Part shown: positions 27,514 to 36,413 of the stretch, in pieces
Layout: every line of letters begins with the position of its first letter
How positions within the stretch are numbered: the stretch's first letter is position 1
NCBI GenBank assembly: GCA_900316955.1
Contig: ONEX01000007.1
Location: 1-64,000 of the forward strand
Origin: an uncultured Bacteroidales bacterium
Lineage (GTDB): Bacteria > Bacteroidota > Bacteroidia > Bacteroidales > UBA932
DNA length: 64,000 nucleotides
Reading direction: 5' to 3'
Translations under genes and position numbers: made by a program
Notes under the pieces: model-generated
Databases searched by the model: none
The model's input: the letters and a program-made list of their open reading frames with translations, nothing else
Told to the model about the DNA's origin: nothing

Positions 27514-29079
27514 TCATAAATCCAGAATATTCCTTCGGTCCAGGAAGCGGTAGCCTGCGGCTTCGAGGAGGTGGCCCGGCTGGATGTCGGGGAGGCCGGC
27601 GAGGTCGGCGATGGTGCGGGCGATCTTGATGATGCGGGTATAGGCCCGGGCGGACAGGCCCAGGCGGTCGATGATGCGTTCCAGGGTGGCCTTGCAGTCG
27701 GCGGAGAGGGGACAGAAGCGCTCCAGGAGCTTGGAGGACATCTCCGCGTTGGTGAAGATGCCGGTGCCGGCGAAGCGCTTCCGCTGGACTTCGCGCGCCT
27801 GCTGCACCCGTGCGGCGATGGCAGCGGAAGGCTCGCCCTTGCGCCCCTCGATCAGGGCGCTGGTCTCGACGGGATGGATCCACAGCTGCAGGTCGATGCG
27901 GTCCATGATCGGGCCGCTGAGCTTCGAGAGATAGGCCGCCCGCGCCCCGACGGAGCAGGTGCAGCGCTCGCCCTCGCCGTAATAGCCGCAGGGGCAGGGG
28001 TTGGAGGCGGCGACGAGCATGAAAGAGGCGGGATAGACGATCTTCGCCTTGAGCCGGGAGATGGTGACCTTGCGGTCCTCCAGCGGCCCGCGGAGGGCTT
28101 CCAGCGTGGATTTTGGGGCCTCGCAGAACTCGTCGGCAAAGAGGACGCCGCCCGACGCCAGACTCACTTCCCCGGGCAGGATGTTTTCCCCGCTGCCCCC
28201 GCCCAGGATGGCCGCCTTGGAGGCCGAGATGTGCGGGGCGCGGAACGGCCGCCGCCGCATGAGCCCCAAATGGCCCGTTGTTTTGCCTGCGACCGACCAG
28301 ATTTTGCTGGTGACGGACGATTCTTCCCGTGTCATCGGCGGCAGGATGCCCGCCATGGCCTTCGCCATCGAGCTCTTGCCCGAGCCGGGCGCGCCGATGA
28401 AAATGAGGTTGTGGCCGCCCGCGGCCGCGATTTCCACGCCTCGCTTCGCGCTCTCCTGACCGAGGATGTCGGCAAAGTCCATATAATCGGCCGTCACGGG
28501 TCGCTCCCGCTCCTCCCGGAGGGCGGCGCCATAGCATTCCGTGTTCCAGATGAGAAGGTCCGAGGAGTCTTCTTTCTCCTCCAGGATCCGCAGGACGTCG
28601 TCCAGCGTCCGGACGCCGTAAACGAGCGTTTCATCGAAATCCACCGCCTCCAGGGCCGACCGCTCCGGGAGGATGGCCCCCTTGAATCCGTTCTGGACGG
28701 CGAGTTCCACCATGGGCAGGGTTCCCGCCACGTAGCGGATGCTTCCGTCCAGACCCAGCTCGCCCATGATCAAGTACTTCTCCAGCCCCGGGAGGGCCCG
28801 CTGCTCTGATGCGGCGATGATGCCCAAGGCAATGGGCACGTCGTACCCGCTGCCCTGCTTGTGCAGGTCCGCCGGCGCCAGGTTGATGACGATCTTCTTT
28901 CCCGGGATGCGGAACCCCTTTGCCTGCAGGGCCGTCACTGTCCTGAGCAGGCTCTCTTTTACGGCCGCATCGGCCAGACCTACCAGATGGATCCCGATTC
29001 CCAGAGTGATATCCACCTCCACCGTCACCGGGACCGCCTGGATCCCGACGCACTTCGCTCCATGTACATATACCAGCAT
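27514..29079 (-). CDS. yifB: YifB-family Mg-chelatase-like AAA ATPase
   Basis: This 521-residue protein is often linked to ComM-type helicases for natural transformation and to DNA recombination. It has an N-terminal ChlI domain with Lon-protease-like fold (VGLADAAVKES, KIVINLAPADLHKQGSGYDV), a central AAA domain with Walker A GAPGSGKSSMAKAM and Walker B VLFADEF, and a C-terminal Mg-chelatase helix bundle (ARAYTRIIKIARTIADL). The start at 29079 (MLVYVHGAKCVG) matches family N-termini; an upstream in-frame ATG adds unrelated residues. Confidence 0.92.
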   Translation of the reverse strand: MLVYVHGAKCVGIQAVPVTVEVDITLGIGIHLVGLADAAVKESLLRTVTALQAKGFRIPGKKIVINLAPADLHKQGSGYDVPIALGIIAASEQRALPGLEKYLIMGELGLDGSIRYVAGTLPMVELAVQNGFKGAILPERSALEAVDFDETLVYGVRTLDDVLRILEEKEDSSDLLIWNTECYGAALREERERPVTADYMDFADILGQESAKRGVEIAAAGGHNLIFIGAPGSGKSSMAKAMAGILPPMTREESSVTSKIWSVAGKTTGHLGLMRRRPFRAPHISASKAAILGGGSGENILPGEVSLASGGVLFADEFCEAPKSTLEALRGPLEDRKVTISRLKAKIVYPASFMLVAASNPCPCGYYGEGERCTCSVGARAAYLSKLSGPIMDRIDLQLWIHPVETSALIEGRKGEPSAAIAARVQQAREVQRKRFAGTGIFTNAEMSSKLLERFCPLSADCKATLERIIDRLGLSARAYTRIIKIARTIADLAGLPDIQPGHLLEAAGYRFLDRRNILDL

Positions 29080-29174
29080 ATTCCGTTTTTGCCCGAACCT
29101 ACGGAAATCTTCCGGGACCGGGGGCAAGAAACGTAAAAATGTGGCGAATTTTTTTTGGTTGTTTCAAAGAAACA

Positions 29175-30014
29175 TCAATCCCGGTAGAGGGCGAACAGGG
29201 CGGAGCCGCTGCCGGACATGGCCGCATAGACGGCGCCGGCGTCATAGAGGGACTGCTTGATTTCCGCGAGACGCGGATATTTCGCGAAGACGGTGGTTTC
29301 GAAATCGTTCACTACGAGACCCTTCCACTCCTCGACGGGAAGCCGGAGCGCGTCCCGCAGCGGGACTTCGGGGACATTCGGGACGATGCCGCGATAGGCG
29401 TCGGCCGTGGACACGGCGATGCCCTCCGGAACGGTCACTTCCAGACGGTAGCCGGACAGGTCGATGTCGAAGGGCTCGAGGATTTCCCCGCGGCCGGAGC
29501 CGAGCATGGGGCGGTTGTAGATGAAGAAGGCGCAGTCGCTGCCGAGGCGGGCGGCGAGCGCGGCGAGCTCCGCGTCGGAGAACGCCAGGCCGGCGAGTTC
29601 CGCGATCATCCGCAGGGCGAAGGCCGCGTCGGCGCTGCCTCCGCCGAGGCCGGCGCCCACGGGCGAGGTCTTCTCCAGGTAGATCTTCATCGACGGCAGC
29701 TTGTGCTGCTCCGCCAGCAGGCCGTACGCCCGGGCCGTCAGGTCCTTCAGCGGGTCCCAGTCCACCCCTTCCTTCCGGGCGAGGCTAATCATCAGCTTCC
29801 CGTCGGGCGTGATGCCCTGCGCGAGCTGCGCCCCGGCATACGTCTCCTGGAGATGGGCCGACGTGCGGCTGTAGTCGTCGCCGGTGATGATTTCCAGCGT
29901 GTCGTGGAAGCTGTTGCAGGGAATGAAGAGGGTGTCCAGGTCGTGGTAGCCGTCGGGGCGGCGGCGCAGGACCCGCAGGCCCACGTTCAACTTGACGTTC
30001 GGGTACGCTATCAT
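29175..30014 (-). CDS. ispE: 4-diphosphocytidyl-2-C-methyl-D-erythritol kinase
   Basis: GHMP kinase of the MEP isoprenoid pathway, 279 residues. The N-terminus (YPNVKLNVGLRVLRRRPDGYHD) and the ATP loop SPVGAGLGGGSADAA are diagnostic; the C-terminal AMSGSGSALFAL is the third GHMP motif. The start at 30014 is 5 nt after a TATCTTTG box, again suggesting a leaderless mRNA. Confidence 0.95.
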   Translation of the reverse strand: MIAYPNVKLNVGLRVLRRRPDGYHDLDTLFIPCNSFHDTLEIITGDDYSRTSAHLQETYAGAQLAQGITPDGKLMISLARKEGVDWDPLKDLTARAYGLLAEQHKLPSMKIYLEKTSPVGAGLGGGSADAAFALRMIAELAGLAFSDAELAALAARLGSDCAFFIYNRPMLGSGRGEILEPFDIDLSGYRLEVTVPEGIAVSTADAYRGIVPNVPEVPLRDALRLPVEEWKGLVVNDFETTVFAKYPRLAEIKQSLYDAGAVYAAMSGSGSALFALYRD

Positions 30015-30019
30015 ACCCG

Positions 30020-30027
30020 CAAAGATA
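30020..30027 (-). promoter_or_regulatory. -7 box TATCTTTG for ispE
   Basis: Minus-strand TATCTTTG in the 18-nt gap between the lipoprotein stop (30033) and ispE. Spacing to the ATG is 5 nt. Confidence 0.65.
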
Positions 30028-30032
30028 GCAAA

Positions 30033-31232
30033 TTATTCCACAGTAACGGACGTGAAGTAGCCGTTGAAAGGGATGTCCGTGTGGACGCCGTCCTCCTGGA
30101 GGCGGTTCGGCGCTCCGTCGCGCCCCGTCAGAGCGAGGAAGAGGCGCCCGCCGCGGAGCAGGGCGCAGCGGCCGGAGACGAGGAATCCGCCCGTCCCTTC
30201 CGTCACGCCGCCGTCGCTCCAGCGGACGCGGAGGAGGTCGCCCCGTCCGTCGGTCACGGTCCATCCCATCCGTTCTCCGTCGGACAGCACGTCCGAGACG
30301 GTTTCTCCGGAGAAGGGGGTGAAGGTCTTCCCGCCGGCCGTCTGCAGGAAGAACCGTTTCGCTCCTGCGGCTTGGGCGCAGACGAGGGCCACGACATCCT
30401 CCTCCCAGGCCGCGAGCCGGCTCCAGAGGCAGACTTCCCGGCCGTTGAGCGGCAGCCGGGTTTCCTTCCCGTCCACTTCCAGGACCAGGCTGCGGGGTTT
30501 CGACAGCACGCGGGAGACTTTCCCGCCCGAGAAGAGGACATCCAGCGTCCATTCCGAGGTGGGGAAGGACTGATACCGTTCCGCATTCCGCATCACATGG
30601 TACTCCTTGCCCCGTTCCGAAGGCAGGCAGCAGACATAGAAGACGTCTTCCCCGAATTCCGTCAAGGCGCCGCCTGCCGCGCCGGGCGCGTCCGGACCGC
30701 CCAGGACGGCCCCCGTCTCGCTCCGGTACAGGGTGCGTCCGTCGATCCGGTAGGTAAAGCCGCTCCCGTCCCGGTCCTGGCCCAGGGTATGGATCCCGTC
30801 CTCCCGGACCAGGAAGCCCCGGATCGCCTCCCGGCCCTCGAACCGGAACAGTTCCGCCCCGTCGCGGGAGAGGACGGTCTCGGTGTCCGTGGACCAGTCG
30901 GTGTACAGGTGTCCGCCCGTGTACCGGTGCATGTCCGGGTGCACGCTCGCACCCGCGGGCTGGCTCCGGACCATCTCGCCGTCCCGGTACAGGTCGATCC
31001 AGACCTCGCCGTCCACGGCGCAGGTGTCCAGGTCCCACGCGAATCCGTCCGGGAAGCGGACGGCCGTGAGCCAGACGTGTTCCTCCGGCGGGCGCGTGTC
31101 CGTGCCGGTGGAGTCCGTCCGCCGGCCGGCGCCGGGTTCGTGGGAGCTTCTGGGGGTGCCGGGAAACAGAGGGTCCCGGATGCAGGCCGCCGCAAGGAGG
31201 GCTAGGCCGAGGGTTCCGATGAGTTTGCGCAT
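30033..31232 (-). CDS. Unknown lipoprotein, beta-propeller-like
   Basis: This 399-residue protein begins at 31232 with a clear SPII signal (GLALLAAACIRD); an upstream in-frame ATG would bury the signal. The rest alternates short beta strands with polar turns, in repeating blocks such as EFGEDVFYVCCLP, SGGKVSRVLSK and RGGRLFLALTGRDG, suggesting a propeller. It ends NGYFTSVTVE, a tail I associate with Bacteroidales lipoproteins of unknown role. No catalytic motif was recognised. Confidence 0.7.
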   Translation of the reverse strand: MRKLIGTLGLALLAAACIRDPLFPGTPRSSHEPGAGRRTDSTGTDTRPPEEHVWLTAVRFPDGFAWDLDTCAVDGEVWIDLYRDGEMVRSQPAGASVHPDMHRYTGGHLYTDWSTDTETVLSRDGAELFRFEGREAIRGFLVREDGIHTLGQDRDGSGFTYRIDGRTLYRSETGAVLGGPDAPGAAGGALTEFGEDVFYVCCLPSERGKEYHVMRNAERYQSFPTSEWTLDVLFSGGKVSRVLSKPRSLVLEVDGKETRLPLNGREVCLWSRLAAWEEDVVALVCAQAAGAKRFFLQTAGGKTFTPFSGETVSDVLSDGERMGWTVTDGRGDLLRVRWSDGGVTEGTGGFLVSGRCALLRGGRLFLALTGRDGAPNRLQEDGVHTDIPFNGYFTSVTVE

Positions 31233-31266
31233 ATCCTTTTTTTGCCCAAGATAGCGCCCCGAAACG

Positions 31267-31302
31267 AAAAACAACACAAGCTGTGGATAACTTGTGTTGT
31301 TT
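31267..31302 (-). terminator. Hairpin terminator with a DnaA-box sequence in its loop
   Basis: A perfect 12-bp inverted repeat (31269-31280/31291-31302) lies 22 nt beyond the stop of the barrel gene and is followed on the minus strand by a short T-run. The 10-nt loop contains TGTGGATAA (31282-31290), the exact complement of the DnaA box TTATCCACA. Confidence 0.65.
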
Positions 31303-31324
31303 CAGTATGTATTTTATGTGTTTC

Positions 31325-32527
31325 TTATCTTCCGAGGGAGAACCGCAGGCCCGCTTCGAAGTCCATGCGCAGCGGCTGGATGGTCCGGATCGAGCGCGGC
31401 TGGTTGCCGTTGAAGTAGTAGCGGAGGGTGGGGTCGAAGTAGATGCCCACGTTCGGGGAGAACTTGAACTCGAGGCCCACGCCCACGCCGGCGGAGAACT
31501 GCAGGCCTTCCGCCTTCTGGTGGAGATGGAGGTCCCCGGCGCTGTCGTGGACGAGGAAGTGGTTGTCCACCAGTTTCTCGCCCATGCCGTCCAGCCGCAC
31601 GTGGAAGTTCCAGTTGCCGGTGTTCACGATGTTGAAGAACACGTTCACGGGAATGCCGATATAATGCTGCTGGTTGGTGATGTCCGTGTCGTAGAGCATG
31701 GAGATGGTCCCGTCCTCGAGCTGCTTGCCGTAGTCGCCCAGGAAGGACCGGCTCAGGTTCGTGTACACGACGCCCGTGCCGATGCCCCAGCGGGGATTGA
31801 AATCATACCGCAGGCCGATACCGGCGGAAACCGGGAGGCCGAAGCTGAACTCGGTGCCTTCGCGGGCGATGCCGGGCTTGGTGGGCATGGGCGCGAGGAA
31901 GGAACCGGAGGTCCGGCGGACCTTGTTGGTGGGCCCGTCGGGGCGGGTGTTGGACTGGATGTTCCCGAGGACGCTCATGGACATTTCCCCCTTGCGGTGC
32001 GTCTTGTGCTCCTCGAAGGCGAGCTGGCGCAGGGCGTCGTCATCGGAGGCGAAGGCGTCCTGCTCGTTCGCCTTGGGATTGATGGCGATGTCCGGACGGC
32101 GGGTGGCCGGCTCTTCGGGCGCTTCCACGGCCACGGGGAGTTCCTCCTCTGTCTCGGGGACGACGGGAACTTCCAGGACCTGGGCTACGCGGCCCTGCAG
32201 CCGGACAACCTGCTTCTGGATGGGGGTGACGTCGTCCTCTTCCGGCTGGGTAACAGCCGGAAGAGGGGCGTCTGTCGCCTGGGCGACGGGTTGTTGTATG
32301 GTTGGTTGGTTAGAAAGGTTCTGCGCGGGACGCAGCAGCACGAAGGCGGCCGCGGCGGCAGCGACGGCGGCGGCGGCAACGCCGCGCCAGAGCCACGCGG
32401 GAACCGTGCGCTTCCGGGCGGCCCGGTCCAAGCCGGCCTCCACGCCCTTCCACACGTCCGGCGAGACGGATTCCTCCGCCCCGGCCATCAGGTTCCTTAC
32501 ATATATGTCAAACTCGTTCTCTTTCAT
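31325..32527 (-). CDS. Probable dual membrane-spanning anti-sigma factor with outer-membrane barrel
   Basis: A 400-residue protein with an unusual layout. Residues 1-46 are a small helical region like the sigma-binding end of anti-sigma factors. One membrane helix follows (WRGVAAAAVAAAAAAFVLL, about 47-65), then about 140 residues of Pro/Glu/Gln-rich, probably disordered chain, and an outer-membrane beta-barrel of about 195 residues (FSFGLPVSAGIGLRYDF; ending in FEAGLRFSLGR). This matches the dual membrane-spanning anti-sigma (Dma) proteins known from Bacteroides, which bridge both membranes and hold an ECF sigma factor. The ECF gene is directly upstream, with an ATGA overlap at 32524-32527. 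Confidence 0.8.
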   Translation of the reverse strand: MKENEFDIYVRNLMAGAEESVSPDVWKGVEAGLDRAARKRTVPAWLWRGVAAAAVAAAAAAFVLLRPAQNLSNQPTIQQPVAQATDAPLPAVTQPEEDDVTPIQKQVVRLQGRVAQVLEVPVVPETEEELPVAVEAPEEPATRRPDIAINPKANEQDAFASDDDALRQLAFEEHKTHRKGEMSMSVLGNIQSNTRPDGPTNKVRRTSGSFLAPMPTKPGIAREGTEFSFGLPVSAGIGLRYDFNPRWGIGTGVVYTNLSRSFLGDYGKQLEDGTISMLYDTDITNQQHYIGIPVNVFFNIVNTGNWNFHVRLDGMGEKLVDNHFLVHDSAGDLHLHQKAEGLQFSAGVGVGLEFKFSPNVGIYFDPTLRYYFNGNQPRSIRTIQPLRMDFEAGLRFSLGR

Positions 32528-33126
32528 TTTTTCTCCTGTTCCTTGATCATTTCCTGCAGCCTGATCCGCGCCCGCTGGAGCTTGGAACGCGAGGTGGCCT
32601 CGTTGAATCCCAGCGCTTCCGCTATTTCCTTGTGGGAATATCCTTCGATCACGTACATGTTGAAGACGGTGCGGGCGTCGGCGGGGAGCCGTTCGATGAG
32701 GGCCATCAGTTCCCGGTATCCCATTTTCTGGACGGGCGTAGCCTCCTCCGTGAAAAGCCCGCGGGCTTCGCCGATGTCGTCACTGAGTTTCAGGGCGTCC
32801 GTCTTCCGCAAATGCATCAGGGCAGTATTGACAAAGATCCGTCGCGCCCAGCCTTCGAAGGAACCTGCCCCCGAATAGCTGTCGAGCCTGGAAAACAACG
32901 TGACGAACCCGTCCTGAAGCACGTCCTCGGCCGTGGGCCGGTCTCCGACATAGCGGAGGCATAGTGCCATCATCTTGGGGGCGAGGGCGTCGAAAAGCCG
33001 CTTCTGCGCTTTCCGGTCACCGCTCCGGCAGGCCGGAACCAGTCGTTCCAGGGAACTGCCGCCCGCAGGGGGATCATCGGTTGTCGTCCAGGTAATAAGA
33101 TGCAATTTGACGCTCAAACGTTTCAT
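32524..33126 (-). CDS. ECF sigma factor (sigma-70 family)
   Basis: This 200-residue sigma factor directs RNA polymerase to an unknown regulon. Region 2 is visible as LRYVGDRPTAEDVLQDGFVT and SYSGAGSFEGWARRIFVNTA, and region 4 as YSHKEIAEALGFNEATSRSK. I chose the start at 33126 (MKRLSVKL); a longer frame reaches 33261 but crosses the divergent promoter region and adds unlikely residues. It overlaps the anti-sigma barrel gene by ATGA, so the pair should be made together. Confidence 0.92.
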   Translation of the reverse strand: MKRLSVKLHLITWTTTDDPPAGGSSLERLVPACRSGDRKAQKRLFDALAPKMMALCLRYVGDRPTAEDVLQDGFVTLFSRLDSYSGAGSFEGWARRIFVNTALMHLRKTDALKLSDDIGEARGLFTEEATPVQKMGYRELMALIERLPADARTVFNMYVIEGYSHKEIAEALGFNEATSRSKLQRARIRLQEMIKEQEKK

Positions 33127-33183
33127 CCGCCCTGGAAAAAAGTATGCGAACACAAATTTGGTAATTTTTTCCGTGATTTGTAT

Positions 33184-33191
33184 TATTTTTG
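33184..33191 (+). promoter_or_regulatory. -7 box TATTTTTG for the TPR/EnvC-like operon
   Basis: TATTTTTG fits TAnnTTTG; TTTG at 33157-33160 is 23 nt upstream, slightly too far. The divergent sigma gene starts at 33126, so this 100-nt gap must serve both directions; no convincing -7 box was found for the minus strand. Confidence 0.5.
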
Positions 33192-33226
33192 TAAGCGGAC
33201 TTATGAACAACGGACAGTCATCGAAC

Positions 33227-34912
33227 ATGAGAAGAAGGATTTTGCTGGCCGGCCTGCTCATCCTGCTGAGTTCCTTCGCCTTCGCGCAGAACGTCGAAAA
33301 CCAGCTGATGGACGCGGTGGCCCTCTACAATAACCGCAACTTTGCGCAGTCCCGCACCCTGCTCCAGACCCTTTCCAAGGCGGCTCCCGACAACGACGCC
33401 GTCTGGTACTACCTGGGCCTGGACGAGGCGATGCTGGGGAATGCCGACGCCGCCATCTCCCATCTCCGCAAGGCGGCGGAGCTGGACCCGCACAACTACT
33501 GGTACAAGCGCCGCCTGGCGGATCTCTACCAGGCTGCGGGCGAGGACGAGATGGTCATCCAGATGGACGAGAGCATCCTCGCGGAATTCCCGGACAAGAC
33601 GGAGGTCCTGTACGACCTCCTGGGCCTGTATCTGAAGCAGCAGTCATACGAGAAGGCGCTCCGCGCCCTCGACGACATCGAGAAGACCGCCGGCCCCAGC
33701 GAGCAGGCCACCCGGACGCGCTACGACATCCTGCGGCAGCTCAGCCGCGACGAGGAAGCCATCCAGGCCCTCGTGGACTTCAACGACCAGTTCACGTCCC
33801 CCTCCATCCTGTCGATGATGGGCGACTACTATCTCTCCGAGCACAAGGATTCCCTCTCGCTCGCCTGCTATGACGAGGCGCTCCGCACGCAGAGCGACTA
33901 TGTCCCCGCCATCCTGGGCAGGTCCGAGGTGTTCCGCCTCGCCCGGCGCTATCCCGAGTATTTCGCCGCGCTGGACGCGTTCATCGACAATGGCAACGTT
34001 CCCGTGGAGGCCAAGGGCATGTATGTGGGGAATGTGGTCCGCAGCCTGGACCCGAAGCTCATCAGCCTGCACCGCGACGGTTTCGACGAGGTGGTGGACC
34101 GTCTCGTGACCCGGCATCCGTCCGACACGGCGGCCCTCTCCACCGCGGGTGGCTACTTCTACGCGACCGGCCGGCTGGACAAGGGCGTGGACTGCTTCAC
34201 GAAAGCGGCCGACCTCTATCCCGAAAGCCTCAACCAGACGGTCTCCTGCATCCAGATCCTGATGATGGCCGAACGCTGGCCGGAGGTGCGGGACCGCTGC
34301 ATCGCCGCCTTCGACCGTTTCCAGGAGCTGGGTTTCATGGAATACCTGAACTCGGCGAACTACTACCTGAAGGATTACGACGCCGTCATCCGGAACTGCC
34401 GCTACCTGATCGCGCGGGAGCCCCGGAACATGGACCTCGTCAAGAACTGCTGGTCGCAGATCGGCGACATGCACCATCTGCTGGGCGATTCGAAATCGGC
34501 CTACAAGGCCTATGACAAGGCCTTGAAGATCGACCCGTCCTACGCGCCGGTCCTGAACAACTACGCCTACTACCTCAGCGAGGAGGGCCGGCAGCTCAAG
34601 AAGGCGCTGTCGATGTCCAAGAAGACGATCGAGGCCGAGCCCGACAACGCCACCTACCTGGACACCTACGGCTGGATCCTGCATCTGCTGGGGAAGGACA
34701 AGGAGGCGAAGCCGGTCTTCAAGCACGCGATGCTGTACGGCGGCAAGGACAGCGCCGTCCAGCTGGACCACTATGCCGAGGTCCTCTACGCCCTCGGCGA
34801 ATACGACCTGGCGCAGGTGTACTGGAGCCAGGCCAAGGCCAAGAACACGGAAGGGGAGATCCCCGACCTGGACCAGCGGGTGGCCGCCCGCCTCAAGGCC
34901 ATCGGCAAATGA
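33227..34912 (+). CDS. TPR-repeat periplasmic protein
   Basis: This 561-residue exported protein has SPI signal LLILLSSFAFAQ and TPR repeats along most of its length, for example DAVWYYLGLDEAMLGNADAA, LAGYFYATG-like helices and APVLNNYAYYLSEEGRQ. TPR proteins scaffold complexes; the target here is not known. ATG 33203 is also in frame, but 33227 gives the better signal peptide. It overlaps the next gene by ATGA at 34909. Confidence 0.82.
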   Translation: MRRRILLAGLLILLSSFAFAQNVENQLMDAVALYNNRNFAQSRTLLQTLSKAAPDNDAVWYYLGLDEAMLGNADAAISHLRKAAELDPHNYWYKRRLADLYQAAGEDEMVIQMDESILAEFPDKTEVLYDLLGLYLKQQSYEKALRALDDIEKTAGPSEQATRTRYDILRQLSRDEEAIQALVDFNDQFTSPSILSMMGDYYLSEHKDSLSLACYDEALRTQSDYVPAILGRSEVFRLARRYPEYFAALDAFIDNGNVPVEAKGMYVGNVVRSLDPKLISLHRDGFDEVVDRLVTRHPSDTAALSTAGGYFYATGRLDKGVDCFTKAADLYPESLNQTVSCIQILMMAERWPEVRDRCIAAFDRFQELGFMEYLNSANYYLKDYDAVIRNCRYLIAREPRNMDLVKNCWSQIGDMHHLLGDSKSAYKAYDKALKIDPSYAPVLNNYAYYLSEEGRQLKKALSMSKKTIEAEPDNATYLDTYGWILHLLGKDKEAKPVFKHAMLYGGKDSAVQLDHYAEVLYALGEYDLAQVYWSQAKAKNTEGEIPDLDQRVAARLKAIGK

Positions 34913-36102
34913 GGCGTTTCCTTCCTATCGTCCTGGGGCTGCTCCTCGTGGGGGCGGCGGCGTCCGCGCAGGACACCCGCCGCCAGGAATCCCGCAAGGC
35001 GCAGCTGGAGAAGGAGATCGCCGCCATCAACCGGCAGCTCAAGGACAACGCCCGCTCCTCGAGCCGGGCGCTGACGGACCTCGCGCTGGTGCGGCGGAAG
35101 ATCGCCGCCCGGCAGGAGCTCATCGCCGAGAGCGACCGTGAGATCCGCGCCCTGGACGATTCGATGAAGGTCCGCCAGCAGGAGATCGACCGCCTGCAGG
35201 CCCGTCACGACACCCTGTCCCTGTACTACAACCGCCTGGTGCGGGGCGCCTACAAGAACCGCGACAGCCGGCTCTGGTACATGTACATCCTCTCCAGCGA
35301 GAACATCGGCCAGGCCGTCCGCCGCTTCGGCTACCTGAAGGGCCTGTCCCGGAACATGTCGGAGCAGGCGAAGCGGATCCAGGAGACCGCCGCCGCGCTC
35401 GAGCTCGAGAAGGAGCGCCTGGCGGGGCTAAAGGAGGAGGCGCAGGTCCTGCGCGGCCAGCGCCAGGCCGACGTGGACGCCCTCCGCGGCGAGGAAGGGG
35501 AGTCCGCCGGCCTCGTCGCCCGCCTGGAGAAGGACCGCCGGAAATACCAGAGCGACCTCCGGAAGAAGAACCGGGAAGTGGAGGCCCTGAACCGCGAGAT
35601 CGCGGAGATCATCCGCAAGGCCACCGCAAAGCCCAAGTCCGGCGGCAAGACCTCCAAGGGCGGGAAGACCACCTCGACCGCCGTCGACGAGAAGCTCTCC
35701 AGCAGTTTCGCCGCCAACAAGGGCCGCCTGCCCTGGCCCGTCGAGGGGACGGTTATCGAGTCCTACGGCCAGCACTACCACCCGGTGTACAAGAACGTCA
35801 AGCTGCCGTTCAACAACGGCGTCACCCTCGCCGTCTCCCGCGGCGCCCAGGCCCACGCGGTCTTCGACGGGACGGTCGCGCAGGTGGTCGTCATCCCCGG
35901 TTACAACCAGTGCGTCCTGGTCCAGCACGGGTCTTACTTCACCTTCTACTGCAAGCTGAAGTCGGTCACCGTCAAGGCCGGCGAGAAAGTGAAGACCGGC
36001 CAGGCGCTCGGCACCGTGGACACCCTCTCCGGCGAGGACCAGTTCCACTTCCAGCTCTGGCAGGAGCGCACCCCGCAGAACCCCGAGAACTGGCTTCGGT
36101 AG
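34909..36102 (+). CDS. EnvC-like murein hydrolase activator (degenerate M23)
   Basis: This 397-residue protein has an SPI signal (LLLVGAAASAQ), a long coiled coil (about 25-240) and a C-terminal LytM/M23 domain beginning LPWPVEGTVIESYGQHYHP. The catalytic His-x3-Asp is replaced by NNGVTLAVS and the later HxH is reduced to FHF, so it cannot hydrolyse peptidoglycan by itself. EnvC/NlpD-type proteins with this loss activate amidases during cell division, the probable role here. It is coupled to the TPR gene, suggesting a shared envelope task. Confidence 0.88.
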   Translation: MRRFLPIVLGLLLVGAAASAQDTRRQESRKAQLEKEIAAINRQLKDNARSSSRALTDLALVRRKIAARQELIAESDREIRALDDSMKVRQQEIDRLQARHDTLSLYYNRLVRGAYKNRDSRLWYMYILSSENIGQAVRRFGYLKGLSRNMSEQAKRIQETAAALELEKERLAGLKEEAQVLRGQRQADVDALRGEEGESAGLVARLEKDRRKYQSDLRKKNREVEALNREIAEIIRKATAKPKSGGKTSKGGKTTSTAVDEKLSSSFAANKGRLPWPVEGTVIESYGQHYHPVYKNVKLPFNNGVTLAVSRGAQAHAVFDGTVAQVVVIPGYNQCVLVQHGSYFTFYCKLKSVTVKAGEKVKTGQALGTVDTLSGEDQFHFQLWQERTPQNPENWLR

Positions 36103-36413
36103 GACCTCCCGCCGCCCCTTGTTGAAAACTCCCGCCCGGAAGTAACAAGAAAGTTCCAATTTAGAACGATTCAAAATTAAATAATTTTACAATAGTTTGA
36201 AAGTCAGTGAATTAACAGTGTTTTGGGGTGCCTGTTGATAACTTTTTCCGGGAGAAACCGTTTTTATTTGCAGGGAAAGAATTATCTTTGTCCCTGCGGT
36301 CCCTAGCCCCCACACTCGGACCCCCTGAAACGTAAGTAACAACATAAACATAAACCTGATGGCATCCGGCCTCGAAAAAGCGCCGGCGCTGTCTCTAACT
36401 GACACATAACGCT
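36103..36413 (+). promoter_or_regulatory. nrdD upstream region with -7 box TATCTTTG
   Basis: This 311-nt gap carries no gene. TATCTTTG at 36283-36290 would give a leader of about 115 nt. The leader includes a GC-rich part and ACGTAAGTAACAACATAAACATAAAC. I do not recognise a riboswitch or an NrdR box. A weak hairpin GTTC-x7-GAAC occurs at about 36152-36166. The upstream half is AT-rich. Confidence 0.5.

Noticed and set aside
35700-36102. EnvC-like protein as an active M23 endopeptidase
   Set aside because: The metal-binding His and Asp of the M23 motif are absent, so it is better called a non-catalytic activator.
36232-36240. DnaA box and replication origin signals upstream of nrdD
   Set aside because: TGTTGATAA differs from the consensus by one base and stands alone; no cluster of boxes, AT-rich unwinding region or dnaA/dnaN genes occur here.
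36103-36413. Cobalamin riboswitch or NrdR box upstream of nrdD
   Set aside because: No B12-box-like sequence, no NrdR-type palindrome and no expression platform were visible.
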